Source of the DNA: Verrucomicrobiota bacterium
Lineage (GTDB): Bacteria; Verrucomicrobiota; Verrucomicrobiia; Opitutales; Opitutaceae
Direction: 5' to 3'
Assembly (NCBI GenBank): GCA_023443455.1
Contig: JAEZUE010000103.1
Coordinates: 1 to 64,000, forward strand
Length of the DNA stretch: 64,000 nucleotides
The first letter of the stretch is position 1; every line of letters starts with the position of its first letter. This document shows positions 16,971 through 25,809 of this stretch, one piece after another. A program made the translations under genes and the position numbers. Below the pieces are notes generated by a model that saw nothing but the letters and a program-made list of their open reading frames with translations, was not told the origin of the DNA and ran no database searches.

Positions 16971-19280
16971 ATGAACCCGACCCTCGACCGCCTCCTCCAC
17001 GCGCGCACCGGCGAGATGACCCGCGAGCTCGCGCATGCACCGAGCGAACTGGGCAACGTGCCCGCCCGCCTCGCACCGGTGTCGACGACGCGCTCGATCT
17101 GCGGCTTCTGCAGCACGGGTTGTTCGCTGCAGATCCACCTCGATGCCAACGGGCAGGCGATCAATCTCACGCCCGACAAGGCGTATCCGGCGAACTTGGG
17201 CATGGCCTGCCCGAAGGGCTGGGAGGCCCTCACGCCCCTCGCCGCCCCGGACCGAGCCACCACGCCGCTGTTGCGCAACAAGGCCACCGGCCAGCTCGAA
17301 GCGGTCGACTGGTCCACTGCGTTGCGCGCCTTCGTCGACAATTTCAAGGGCATCCAGGTGCGCCACGGCACCGCCGCGCTCTCGTTCCTGAGCACTGGCC
17401 AAATCCCGATGGAGGAGATGGCCCTGCTCGGCTCGCTCGCGAAGTTCGGCATGGGCATGCTCCACGTCGACTCCAACACCCGCCAGTGCATGGCCACCGC
17501 GCACGTGGCCTACAAACAGTCGTTCGGCTTCGACGCCCCGCCTTTCACCTACGCCGATTTCGAGGAGAGCGACGTGCTGGTCTTCGTCGGCGCCAACCCC
17601 TGCATCGCCCACCCGATCATGTGGCAACGGGTGAAGCGCAACCGCCGTAATCCGCGCATCGTCGTGATCGACCCGCGCCGCACCGAGACCGCGGTGCAGG
17701 CCGCGCTGCACATCGCCCCGTATCCGAAGAGTGATCTCACGCTGCTCTACGGCCTCGCCCGCGAACTGATCGGGCGCGGCGCGACCGACCGGCCGTTCAT
17801 CGACGCCCACACCCGCGGCTTCGACGAGTTTGCCGCCTTCGTGACCGCGTTCACACCGGAACGCGTCGAGCGGGAGACCGGCGTCAACGCCGACGGGCAG
17901 CGCGCCCTCGCCGACCTGGTCGCAGGCGGCGAACGCGTGTCGTTCTGGTGGACGATGGGCGTGAACCAAAGCCACCAGTCGACCCGCACCACGCAGGCGC
18001 TGATCAACCTCGCGCTCATGACCGGCCAGATCGGGCGGCCAGGCACCGGCGCGAACTCGATCACCGGCCAATGCAACGCGATGGGCTCGCGCCTCTTCGG
18101 CAACGCCACCTCGCTGCTCGGCGGCCACGATTTCGCCAACCCCGCGCACCGCGAGCGCGTCGCCGGCATCCTCGGCATCGACGCCGCTTCGATCCCGGCC
18201 GAAAAGAGCCTGGCCTACGACCAGATCCTCGACGAGATCGACGCCGGCCGGATCCGCGGCCTGTGGATTGTCGCCACAAACACGGCACACTCATGGGTCG
18301 ACCACCGCCGCTTCGCCGAGCTGCGCCGCAAGCTCGATTTCCTCGTCGTGCAGGACATGTACGCGAACACCGAGACGGCCCGGCTCGCCGACCTCGTGCT
18401 GCCCGCCGCCGGCTGGGGCGAGAAGGAGGGCGTGTTCATCAACAGCGAGCGCCGCCTCGGCGTGGTCCGCAAGGTCTCCCGCGCCCCCGGCCAGGCGCTG
18501 ACGGATTTCGCCATCTTCCAGCTCGTCGCGCAGGCCTGGGGCTGCGGATCGATGTTCACGAAATGGACCTCGCCCGCCGCCGCCTTCGGCCTGCTGCGCG
18601 AGATCTCGCGCGGCCAGCCGTGCGACTTCACCGGCATCCGCGACTACGACCACATCGAGGCGGAAGGCGGCATCCAGTGGCCCTACTCCGCCGCGGACGC
18701 GGCGGAGCCATTGCGGAATACGGATTGCGGATTGCGGAATGAAGCAGAGCGGAGTGCCGGCACCAGCGCAGAGTCCGATCTCGTCCGAGCGGCCCAATCC
18801 ACAATCCGCAATCCACAGTCCGCAATCTCCGAGCGCCGCCTCTTCGCCGACGGGCGGTTCTTCACGTCCGACGAGCGTGCGGTCTTCCTCTTCGACGAGC
18901 CGCGTCCGTTGCCCGAGCCTCCGGACTCCGAATACCCGTTCCTCCTTTTGACCGGCCGCGGATCCTCGGCGCAGTGGCACACCGGCACCCGCACCGACAA
19001 GAGCGCGGTGCTGCGCAAGCTCGCCTCGCGGGCCCACCCGCTGGAGATCAACCCGCACGACGCCGCACGCCTCGGCATCGAATCCGGCACGAAGGTGCGC
19101 GTGGCCTCGCGCCGCGGCGAGACGACCGTCGTCGCCTTCGTCACGCCCACGATCGCGCCCGGCCAGATCTACCTGTCGATGCACGGTCCCGAGGTAAACC
19201 GGCTCACGTTCCCCGTCTTCGATCCCCACTCGCGCCAACCCGGCTACAAAGCCTGCGCCGTACGCCTAGCGCCCGCCTGA
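16971..19280 (+). CDS. nasA: Assimilatory nitrate reductase, molybdopterin catalytic subunit
   Basis: This 769-residue molybdo-bis-MGD oxidoreductase has an N-terminal 4Fe-4S site (CGFCSTGCSLQIHL and ACPKGW), a cysteine at the expected Mo-ligand position (SNTRQCMA, near residue 168), the MGVNQSHQ and TGQIGRPGTGANS cofactor motifs, and a C-terminal molybdopterin-guanine-dinucleotide-binding domain (LTGRGSSAQWHTGTRT). It should reduce nitrate to nitrite in the cytoplasm. No signal peptide or TAT motif is present. A segment of about 40 residues (near 583-622) is encoded by an inserted repeat and lies between two cofactor domains, where a loop could tolerate it. Confidence 0.88.
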   Translation: MNPTLDRLLHARTGEMTRELAHAPSELGNVPARLAPVSTTRSICGFCSTGCSLQIHLDANGQAINLTPDKAYPANLGMACPKGWEALTPLAAPDRATTPLLRNKATGQLEAVDWSTALRAFVDNFKGIQVRHGTAALSFLSTGQIPMEEMALLGSLAKFGMGMLHVDSNTRQCMATAHVAYKQSFGFDAPPFTYADFEESDVLVFVGANPCIAHPIMWQRVKRNRRNPRIVVIDPRRTETAVQAALHIAPYPKSDLTLLYGLARELIGRGATDRPFIDAHTRGFDEFAAFVTAFTPERVERETGVNADGQRALADLVAGGERVSFWWTMGVNQSHQSTRTTQALINLALMTGQIGRPGTGANSITGQCNAMGSRLFGNATSLLGGHDFANPAHRERVAGILGIDAASIPAEKSLAYDQILDEIDAGRIRGLWIVATNTAHSWVDHRRFAELRRKLDFLVVQDMYANTETARLADLVLPAAGWGEKEGVFINSERRLGVVRKVSRAPGQALTDFAIFQLVAQAWGCGSMFTKWTSPAAAFGLLREISRGQPCDFTGIRDYDHIEAEGGIQWPYSAADAAEPLRNTDCGLRNEAERSAGTSAESDLVRAAQSTIRNPQSAISERRLFADGRFFTSDERAVFLFDEPRPLPEPPDSEYPFLLLTGRGSSAQWHTGTRTDKSAVLRKLASRAHPLEINPHDAARLGIESGTKVRVASRRGETTVVAFVTPTIAPGQIYLSMHGPEVNRLTFPVFDPHSRQPGYKACAVRLAPA
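18713..18832. repeat. In-frame palindromic ATTGCGGATTGCGG repeat inside nasA
   Basis: GCGGAATACGGATTGCGGAT on the left pairs with reverse-complement CAATCCGCAATCC and CAGTCCGCAATC on the right. The insert stays open in the nasA frame and encodes a Cys-, Arg- and Asn-containing stretch unlike the family. Confidence 0.7.
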
Positions 19281-19327
19281 GCTTCTGCGCCGTTGAAACT
19301 CCGCGCCAACTTCGCCAACTCAACGCG

Positions 19328-20104
19328 ATGGCCGATGGCTTCACAGGACCAACTGGACACATCAGCTTCGTGGGCGCCGGCCCCGGGGCGCCGGATCTGT
19401 TGACATTGCGCGCCGCCTCACGGCTGCGGGATGCCGATCTCATCCTGCGCGACATTCTCGTGCCCGACGCCTTGCTCGCGAGCATCGGCACCCGGGCCGA
19501 AATCATCGAGGTCGGCCGGCGCTGCGGGTCGTCGCAGACCCAGGCCGACCGGCTGGAACACATCCACGATCTGATGATCACCGCCTACCGCGCGGGTCGG
19601 AAGGTCGTGCGCCTGAAGTCCGGCGATCCTTTGATCTTTGCTCGCGCGGTCGAGGAGACGGCCAAACTCATCGAGGAGGGAATCCCGTTCGAGTTCGTGC
19701 CCGGCGTCACGGCCGGCTTGGCGGCGGCCAGCCTGGCGAAGATCCCGCTCACCGAGCGCGGCACGGCCTCGTCGGTTTTCTTCTGCACCGGCCAGACCGC
19801 CGGAACACCCAACGAGGACGTGGAATCCTGGGCGGCGCTGCTGCGCGGCGGCTCCACGCTGGTGCTCTACATGGGGCTGAAGGCGCTCGCCCGGATCGCG
19901 CCGAAACTCTCCGTCCTGGTGCCCACGGATCAGGTACACGTGAGCGCGGTCTCGGGCGCGAGCCTGCCGCACCAACACGTCGTCAGCGGGACGTTGGCCG
20001 ACATCGAGGGCAAGCTCGCCGCGGTCGACCTGCCCTCGCCCGTGCTCCTGCTCATCGGCCAGCACGCGGTACCGATGGATCCGGCCCTGCTCCTGCGGGC
20101 GTAG
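19328..20104 (+). CDS. cobA: Uroporphyrinogen-III C-methyltransferase (SUMT)
   Basis: This 258-residue protein has all the SUMT/CobA signatures: VGAGPGAPDLLTLRA at the N terminus, VRLKSGDPLIFARA with its GDP-type loop near residue 104, PFEFVPGVTAGLAA and LYMG. It methylates uroporphyrinogen III to precorrin-2, the first step toward siroheme, which NirA needs. It is the last gene of the plus-strand nitrate locus and converges with cheB across a 66-base gap. Confidence 0.9.
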   Translation: MADGFTGPTGHISFVGAGPGAPDLLTLRAASRLRDADLILRDILVPDALLASIGTRAEIIEVGRRCGSSQTQADRLEHIHDLMITAYRAGRKVVRLKSGDPLIFARAVEETAKLIEEGIPFEFVPGVTAGLAAASLAKIPLTERGTASSVFFCTGQTAGTPNEDVESWAALLRGGSTLVLYMGLKALARIAPKLSVLVPTDQVHVSAVSGASLPHQHVVSGTLADIEGKLAAVDLPSPVLLLIGQHAVPMDPALLLRA

Positions 20105-20170
20105 GGAGGCAGGGGCTTTCCGCCCAGCCGACGGCCTCGGCGGCCGCCGCCACCTGGCGGAAGCTCCGGC

Positions 20171-21253
20171 TCAGTAACGGCAGAGGCGCACGACCTCGCC
20201 GGCAATCTGGTTGAGCGGGAGCACCCGATCGACGGAGCCGGTCTTGATCGCCTCGGCGGGCATGCCGAAGACGACGCAGCTCGCCTCGTCCTGGGCGATA
20301 TTGTACGCGCCCGCCTCCTTCATCTCGCGCATGCCGTTGGCGCCGTCGTCGCCCATGCCGGTCATGATCACGCCGACGGCGTTCTTGCCGGCATAACGGG
20401 CGGTCGAGCGGAAGAGCACATCGACCGAGGGCCGATGCCGGCTGACCAGCGGGCCGTCCTTGACCTCGACGAAGTACTTCGCGCCGCTGCGCTTCACGAG
20501 CAGGTGCTTGTTGCCCGGCGCTATGAGCGCCTGACCGCGCAGAACCGAGTCGCCATCGACGGCTTCCTTGACCGTGACGTTGCAGGTGCTGTCGAGCCGT
20601 TTGGCGAACTGGGCGGTGAACTTTTCCGGCATGTGCTGCACGATCGCCACACCCGGCGCGTCGGCCGGGAGCGCCTCGAGAAACTCGCGCAACGCCTCGG
20701 TGCCGCCGGTCGACGCACCGACCACGACGATGCGTTCGGTGGTCTCGATCATCGCGCGCGAGTTGGGCTTCTCGAGCACGGCGTCGGCGGTGAGCTTGGG
20801 TGCGACCTTGAGTGGCTTGAAACCGTCGCCCGCCCTCCGTTTCTGCACCCTCGCCTGTGCCGCAGATTTCACGACATCGCAGATGTGGATCGCCGACTCC
20901 TCGAAGAAGAGCTTCGTGCCGAGCTTGGGCTTGGTGATGATCTCGACCGCGCCCTTCTCCAGGGCGGCCATCGCCGTCTCCGAGCCCTTCTCGGTGAGGC
21001 TGGAGCAGATCACGACCGGGATCGGCTTCTGCGTCATGATCTTGTGGAGGAACGTGAGGCCGTCCATGCGCGGCATCTCGACGTCGAGGGTGATCACGTC
21101 GGGCACCTCCTCGGCGATGTGCTTGGCCGCCGCGTACGGATCGGCCGCGGTGGCCATGACGGAGAGCTCGGGGTCGCTCTCGAGGATCTGCTTGAGCGTT
21201 TGCCGCACCGAGGCGGAATCGTCGACGATCAGGACGCGGATCTGTTTGGCCAT
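20171..21253 (-). CDS. cheB: CheB chemoreceptor glutamate methylesterase
   Basis: This 360-residue protein has an N-terminal receiver domain (phospho-acceptor Asp in TLDVEMPRMDG) and a C-terminal methylesterase domain with the catalytic triad visible as GASTGG (Ser), QHMPEKF (His) and GMGDDGANG (Asp). It removes methyl groups from chemoreceptors and deamidates glutamines when phosphorylated by CheA. It is the last gene of the minus-strand chemosensory operon, directly after cheD. Confidence 0.92.
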   Translation of the reverse strand: MAKQIRVLIVDDSASVRQTLKQILESDPELSVMATAADPYAAAKHIAEEVPDVITLDVEMPRMDGLTFLHKIMTQKPIPVVICSSLTEKGSETAMAALEKGAVEIITKPKLGTKLFFEESAIHICDVVKSAAQARVQKRRAGDGFKPLKVAPKLTADAVLEKPNSRAMIETTERIVVVGASTGGTEALREFLEALPADAPGVAIVQHMPEKFTAQFAKRLDSTCNVTVKEAVDGDSVLRGQALIAPGNKHLLVKRSGAKYFVEVKDGPLVSRHRPSVDVLFRSTARYAGKNAVGVIMTGMGDDGANGMREMKEAGAYNIAQDEASCVVFGMPAEAIKTGSVDRVLPLNQIAGEVVRLCRY

Positions 21254-21265
21254 GGGAGCGCGGGC

Positions 21266-21850
21266 TCAGCCCTTGAGAAGTTTCACGTGGACCTCGCCGG
21301 TCTGCGTATTGAAGACGACCTTTCGCCCGTGCGAACCGCCAACATCGAACGCGCAGACGGAGAAGCCCGCCTCGTCCAACAGGGCGCGGGCCAACGCCAC
21401 GTTGGCCGCCCCGACATTGCCCCAGCGCCCCGGCACCCATTCGCCGTCCTGCAGGCGAGCGCCGCCGAAGAGCTTCACCTCGACACCGGCCGGCACCAGC
21501 CCGTGGGGCGAGAAGCACTGCACGAGCTCCTCGACCGCGTAGCACACGTATTTCCAGCGTTCGGGGCCGCCGCCCTCCTCGAACGCCTCCGGCGAACGCG
21601 GTTCGGGCAACATCGCATGGCAGATGCCGCCGAGCTGGAGTTGCGCACTGAAGAAGGTGAGCGCGACGCACGAGCCGAGCACGGTGGTGACCTCGCAGGC
21701 GCTGCGGCAGATGAGGAGATCGCCGGCCGTCAGATAGCGGCGGGGAAGCTCGCTTCGCGGCAGGCGCACCCAGTCCGACGAGGCGGAGGACTGCGCTTTC
21801 GCCGCCTTCCGGCCGGAGCCGGACTTCTGGTCACGGGTGGAGGTCATCAT
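21266..21850 (-). CDS. cheD: CheD chemoreceptor glutamine deamidase
   Basis: This 194-residue protein carries the CheD catalytic residues: Cys in LGSCVALTFF, His in GGICHAMLPEP, and the LFGGARL strand. It deamidates receptor glutamines and may bind CheC-type partners. Residues 1-30 are a variable extension. Its start overlaps the end of cheR by about 20 bases (an in-frame ATG one codon later is equally possible), so the genes are translationally coupled. Confidence 0.88.
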   Translation of the reverse strand: MMTSTRDQKSGSGRKAAKAQSSASSDWVRLPRSELPRRYLTAGDLLICRSACEVTTVLGSCVALTFFSAQLQLGGICHAMLPEPRSPEAFEEGGGPERWKYVCYAVEELVQCFSPHGLVPAGVEVKLFGGARLQDGEWVPGRWGNVGAANVALARALLDEAGFSVCAFDVGGSHGRKVVFNTQTGEVHVKLLKG

Positions 21851-22706
21851 CCGTCCTCCGGTAGACCGCGGAAGCGACCATCTTGAGCGGGAGCGCCAGG
21901 CCGATGAGCGACTCGGAGTGCCCGATGAACAAATACCCGCCGGGACGCAGATGCCGGCAAAGCCGCCGCACCACCTTCTCCTGCGTGGGCCGGTCGAAAT
22001 AGATCATGACGTTGCGGAAGTAGACCGCGTCGAACTCCTCGCGCACGCCGAAGTCCTCGTCCATGAAGTTCAGCCGGGCGAAACGCACGCGCTCCCGCAG
22101 CTCGGGCCCGATGCGGACCACGGCCTTCGCCGGGTCGCGATGCCGCAGCAGGTAGCGTTTCCGCCAGTCCGGCGGCACCGGTTTGACGAGGGCCTCGTGG
22201 TAGACGGCGTGCCGGGCGGTGCGCAGCACCTTCGTCGAGATGTCGGTCGCGAAAATCGAATACGAGAAGGGAGTGAGCCGGGCGGCCTCGGCCAGGTACA
22301 TCGCGATCGTGTACGGCTCCTCGCCGGTGGAGCAACCGGCGCACCACACCGCCAGTCCGCCGCGAGCGGCCGCGTCGGGCAGGGCCGCCGGCACCACCGT
22401 CTTCACGAGGAAGTCGAAATGATCGGGCTCGCGAAGAAAGTCGGTCTTGTTGGTGGTGACCGCGTTGATGAAGTCGGTCAGTTCCCCTGCCCCGCCTTCC
22501 GGATCGAAGAGCAGGCGTTGGTATTCCTCGACCGACGGGAGCCCGAGCGCGCGCAACCGGCGTTGGAGCCGGCTTTGCAGCAACGGGATCTTGTTCTCCG
22601 ACATCTTGATCCCGAGCTCGCGCGAGATCAGTTCGGCGAAGCGGTTGAAACTCGCCGGAGTAATCTCCACCGAGAGCCTGCGGGCGTCTTCGACTTCACC
22701 GGCCAT
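21831..22706 (-). CDS. cheR: CheR chemoreceptor methyltransferase
   Basis: This 291-residue SAM-dependent enzyme has an N-terminal all-alpha domain and a C-terminal methyltransferase domain with motif I VWCAGCSTGEEPY, then FATDIS and FRNVMIYFD. It methylates glutamates on the MCP encoded upstream. The ATG at 22706 is chosen; the longer reading frame upstream is only the cheW end read out of frame. Confidence 0.9.
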   Translation of the reverse strand: MAGEVEDARRLSVEITPASFNRFAELISRELGIKMSENKIPLLQSRLQRRLRALGLPSVEEYQRLLFDPEGGAGELTDFINAVTTNKTDFLREPDHFDFLVKTVVPAALPDAAARGGLAVWCAGCSTGEEPYTIAMYLAEAARLTPFSYSIFATDISTKVLRTARHAVYHEALVKPVPPDWRKRYLLRHRDPAKAVVRIGPELRERVRFARLNFMDEDFGVREEFDAVYFRNVMIYFDRPTQEKVVRRLCRHLRPGGYLFIGHSESLIGLALPLKMVASAVYRRTDDDLHP

Positions 22707-22723
22707 GGCGGAGGGGCGGTCGG

Positions 22724-23215
22724 TCAGGCGACCGCCTCGCCGGGCCGCACCTCGGCGAGGGTCAACTCCGCCTCGGAGAAGACCGTCGCGAGATCCAGCA
22801 GGATGATGAATTCGTCGCCGCGCTTGCCGATGCCGCGGATGAAATCGCTGCGCCAACGCATCGCGACGGTCGGGGGCGCCACGATCTGCGCGGGCTCCAG
22901 CTCGATCACCTCGTGCACGCTGTCGGCGATGCCGCCGACGACCACCAGCTCCTCCTCGATCTCGAGCTCGAGAACCAGGATACGGGTGTTCACCGTCTCC
23001 TCGACCGACGACATGCCGAAGCGCTGCCGCAGATCGAGCACGGGGATGGCGCTGCCGCGCACGTTGACCACGCCGCGCATGCAGCGCGGGGCGGTCGGCA
23101 CCTTGGTGATCGGCGTGAGGTCGAGCACCTCGCGGACGTTGGCGACGTTCACGGCGAAGACCTCCGACCCGAGCCGGAACGTGATGTATTGTTCAGCCTG
23201 CAACGTGTCGTTCAT
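22724..23215 (-). CDS. cheW: CheW chemotaxis coupling protein
   Basis: This 163-residue single-domain CheW protein has the typical beginning QYITFRLGSEVFAV, the NVRGSAIPVLDLR motif near residue 52 and the late FIILLDLATVF strand. It links CheA to receptor tips. The ATG at 23215 is preferred, since the upstream extension is proline-rich and outside the family. It sits between the MCP and cheR genes. Confidence 0.9.
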   Translation of the reverse strand: MNDTLQAEQYITFRLGSEVFAVNVANVREVLDLTPITKVPTAPRCMRGVVNVRGSAIPVLDLRQRFGMSSVEETVNTRILVLELEIEEELVVVGGIADSVHEVIELEPAQIVAPPTVAMRWRSDFIRGIGKRGDEFIILLDLATVFSEAELTLAEVRPGEAVA

Positions 23216-23246
23216 GGGCGACGGAGGGGTCGGTGGGAACGGCGGA

Positions 23247-25271
23247 TCAATAGCGGCGGAAGTCGCGGTCGTCGGGCGCATCCTCGTCGTCCATCACGAT
23301 CGTGGCACCACCCTTGGCGGGCCGTTTCGCGGCGGACGACTTGGCGCGGGACACCGACACCTTGGGCGAGGTGACCGAGGGCGACGGGCGCGGCTCCCGG
23401 CGCACGGGAGCGGCGACTGCGCCGGAGCCGACGCGGAAGAAGGCGACGGCCGACTGGAGCTGCTCGGCCTGGCTGGCGAGCTCCTCGGCGGTGGTGGCCA
23501 TCTCCTCCGACGCGGCGGAATTTTGCTGGATCACCTGGTCGAGCTGTTGGATGGCCTTGTTGACCTGACTCACGCCGGTGCTCTGCTCGGCGCTGGCGGA
23601 GGCAATCTCCTGCACCAGTTCGGCGGTCTTGCGGATGTCGGGCACGAGCTTGGCCAGAAGCGTGCCGGCATCCTCGGCCACCTTGACGCCGCCGCTGGTG
23701 AGCTTGCTGATCTCGCCGGCGGCGTTGGCGCTGCGCTCGGCGAGCTTGCGCACCTCGCTGGCGACGACGGCGAAACCGCGACCATGTTCGCCGGCGCGGG
23801 CGGCCTCGACGGCGGCGTTGAGCGCGAGCAGGTCGGTCTTGCGGGCGATCTCCTCGATGATCGAAATTTTCGCGGCGATCTCCTTCATGGCGCCCACGGT
23901 CTGGGCGACGGCCTCGCCGCTGGAGCGCGCATCGTCGGCGGCCTTGCTGGCGATCTTGTCGGTCTCCTTGGCGTTGTCGGCGTTCTGCGAGATGCTGGAG
24001 ACCATCTCCTCCATCGAGGAGGTGCTCTCCTCGGCGGCGGCGGCCTGTTCGGAAGACCCCTGGGAGACCTGCTGCGCGGCGCGGTTGAGCTGCTCGCTGC
24101 CGGAGGTGACGTTGTCGGCCGCGATGGAGACCTCGCCCACGATCTTGCGCAGGTTCTCGAGCATCTTGTTGAGGGAGTGCCCGAGCGAGTCCTTGTCGGA
24201 GAGCAGCTTCACCTGGACGCTCAGGTCGCCGTTGGCGATGGCGTCGGCCACGCCGGCGGTCGCCCGCAGGCCCGCGAGCATCTTCGCCTGCGAACGCCCC
24301 AACGCATCGCGTTCGGACAGGAGGTTGACCTCGACGGAGAGGTCGCCGTTGGCGATGGCGTCGGCCACGCCGGCGGTCGCGCGCAGGCCCTCGAGCATCT
24401 TCGCCTGGGAGCGGCCGAGCGCATCGTGTTCGGAAAGCAACTTCACCTCGGCGCTCAGGTCGCCATTGGCGATCGCATCGGCCACGCCGGCCGAGGAACG
24501 CAGGCCCTCGATCATGCGGTTGATGGCGCCGGAGATCTGGCCGAGTTCGTCGCGGGAATCGACGGCGAGCGTCGAGGAAAGATCGCCGAGGGCGACCTGG
24601 GCGATGGCGGAGTTCGCACCATGGAGCGGCCGGGTGATCGAACGGGTGATGAACAGCGCGATGAGCGCGCCGGTGATCACGGCGGCGAGCAGGCAGAGCT
24701 CGATGCCGACCATCGATTTCTCGACGGAGGCCACGACCGCCGCGCTGGCGTTGCCGGCGCGGGCCTGGTCGTACTTCACCATCGCGTCGATGGTGCCCAT
24801 GTAGGTGGTGAAGACCGGCACGATGGTGTTGCGCACGACCTCGAACGCCTCGGCGTTCTTGTGCTCGCGGCTGAGCGCGAGCACCACGCCGCGCTCCTTG
24901 ATGAAGTCGGCGCGCGCGGCCTGCATCGTCTCGAACAACTGGCGACCCTCGGCGTCGGTGAGCAGCTCGTCGTAGGCCTTCACGATTTCGGCGTTGCGGC
25001 CGCGGGCGGCGGCGATGCCCTCCTCGATCTTCGCCTTCTGCTCGGCGGTGTCGCTGATGACATGCGCGAGCACGGCGGCGTAGTTCTCGCGGGCGTTGGA
25101 CTCGATGCCGCCGATCGCGATCATGCTCGGGATCACCTTCGAGCTGATGTCGTTGGAGTTGCTCCGAATCTGCCGCAGCTTCGTGAACGCGAAGGCACCC
25201 AGTCCGACGGCGATGATGATGACCAATACGAACCCGGCGGTGATGCGGGTTCCGATCTTCCAGTTTTTCAT
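23247..25271 (-). CDS. Transmembrane methyl-accepting chemotaxis protein with tandem HAMP units
   Basis: This 674-residue receptor has a transmembrane helix at residues 11-33, a four-helix-bundle type periplasmic sensor domain, and a second transmembrane helix near residue 200. A HAMP domain follows, then three near-identical 46-residue HAMP-like units (each starting GVADAIANGDLS), and the MCP signalling hairpin with tip LLALNAAVEAARAGE. The C-terminal tail ends DFRRY, not the NWETF pentapeptide. The tandem units (about 24,130-24,510) are repeated at DNA level. The ligand is unknown. Confidence 0.88.
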   Translation of the reverse strand: MKNWKIGTRITAGFVLVIIIAVGLGAFAFTKLRQIRSNSNDISSKVIPSMIAIGGIESNARENYAAVLAHVISDTAEQKAKIEEGIAAARGRNAEIVKAYDELLTDAEGRQLFETMQAARADFIKERGVVLALSREHKNAEAFEVVRNTIVPVFTTYMGTIDAMVKYDQARAGNASAAVVASVEKSMVGIELCLLAAVITGALIALFITRSITRPLHGANSAIAQVALGDLSSTLAVDSRDELGQISGAINRMIEGLRSSAGVADAIANGDLSAEVKLLSEHDALGRSQAKMLEGLRATAGVADAIANGDLSVEVNLLSERDALGRSQAKMLAGLRATAGVADAIANGDLSVQVKLLSDKDSLGHSLNKMLENLRKIVGEVSIAADNVTSGSEQLNRAAQQVSQGSSEQAAAAEESTSSMEEMVSSISQNADNAKETDKIASKAADDARSSGEAVAQTVGAMKEIAAKISIIEEIARKTDLLALNAAVEAARAGEHGRGFAVVASEVRKLAERSANAAGEISKLTSGGVKVAEDAGTLLAKLVPDIRKTAELVQEIASASAEQSTGVSQVNKAIQQLDQVIQQNSAASEEMATTAEELASQAEQLQSAVAFFRVGSGAVAAPVRREPRPSPSVTSPKVSVSRAKSSAAKRPAKGGATIVMDDEDAPDDRDFRRY

Positions 25272-25416
25272 GATACGGTTCCTTGCGGGATGGTGCGCGC
25301 GGAGAGCACTCTTCGGCGTTGAAGTGGGGGCCGTCCGGCGGGTGTTGAGTTGTGAAAGGCGGGAGGAGCCCGGGGCGGACGCGGCGCCGTCGGCGACACG
25401 AACGCGCGGGGCCGAG

Positions 25417-25803
25417 CTATCGTTTCGCTGGCGGTCGGGGCGGCCGGGAGAGAACCTCCGACACGACTTCCAACAGCCGCTCGGCGGTGAACGGCTTCTG
25501 GATGGTGGCGTCCGCTCCAAGCAGGCGGGCGGCCGGCAGCATGTTCATGATGGAGTCCTTGGAGCTGATCGCGATGACCCGCGGCACGAAGCCGGCAGCA
25601 CGGGTGTTGCGGATCATCTCGAGACCGTCGCTCTCCGGCATGAAGATGTCGGTGACGACGAGATCGAAGTGCGTCTGGTGCAGGCAGCCGAGGCCTTCCT
25701 TGCCGTCGGCGGCAAGCACGACCTCGTTCCCGGCCCCCTCGAGCGACTGTTCGAGAAATGCCCGCATGGAGACGGAATCGTCAATTATCAGGATACGTGC
25801 CAT
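25417..25803 (-). CDS. CheY-like response regulator receiver
   Basis: This 128-residue stand-alone receiver domain has the acidic pocket IIDDS, the phospho-acceptor Asp in DLVVTDIFMPESDG, the conserved Ser in AISSKD and the Lys in IQKPFT. It lies between cheA and the MCP gene and is the likely CheA phosphorylation target, either for the flagellar motor or for another output. Confidence 0.87.
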   Translation of the reverse strand: MARILIIDDSVSMRAFLEQSLEGAGNEVVLAADGKEGLGCLHQTHFDLVVTDIFMPESDGLEMIRNTRAAGFVPRVIAISSKDSIMNMLPAARLLGADATIQKPFTAERLLEVVSEVLSRPPRPPAKR

Positions 25804-25809
25804 GGTAGT

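Noticed and set aside
21837..25322. 1,161-codon plus-strand frame antisense to the chemotaxis genes
   Set aside because: It is Arg-, Gly- and Leu-rich without domains, and it overlaps cheR, cheW and MCP genes with full catalytic motifs on the other strand. GC-rich codon positions keep it open.
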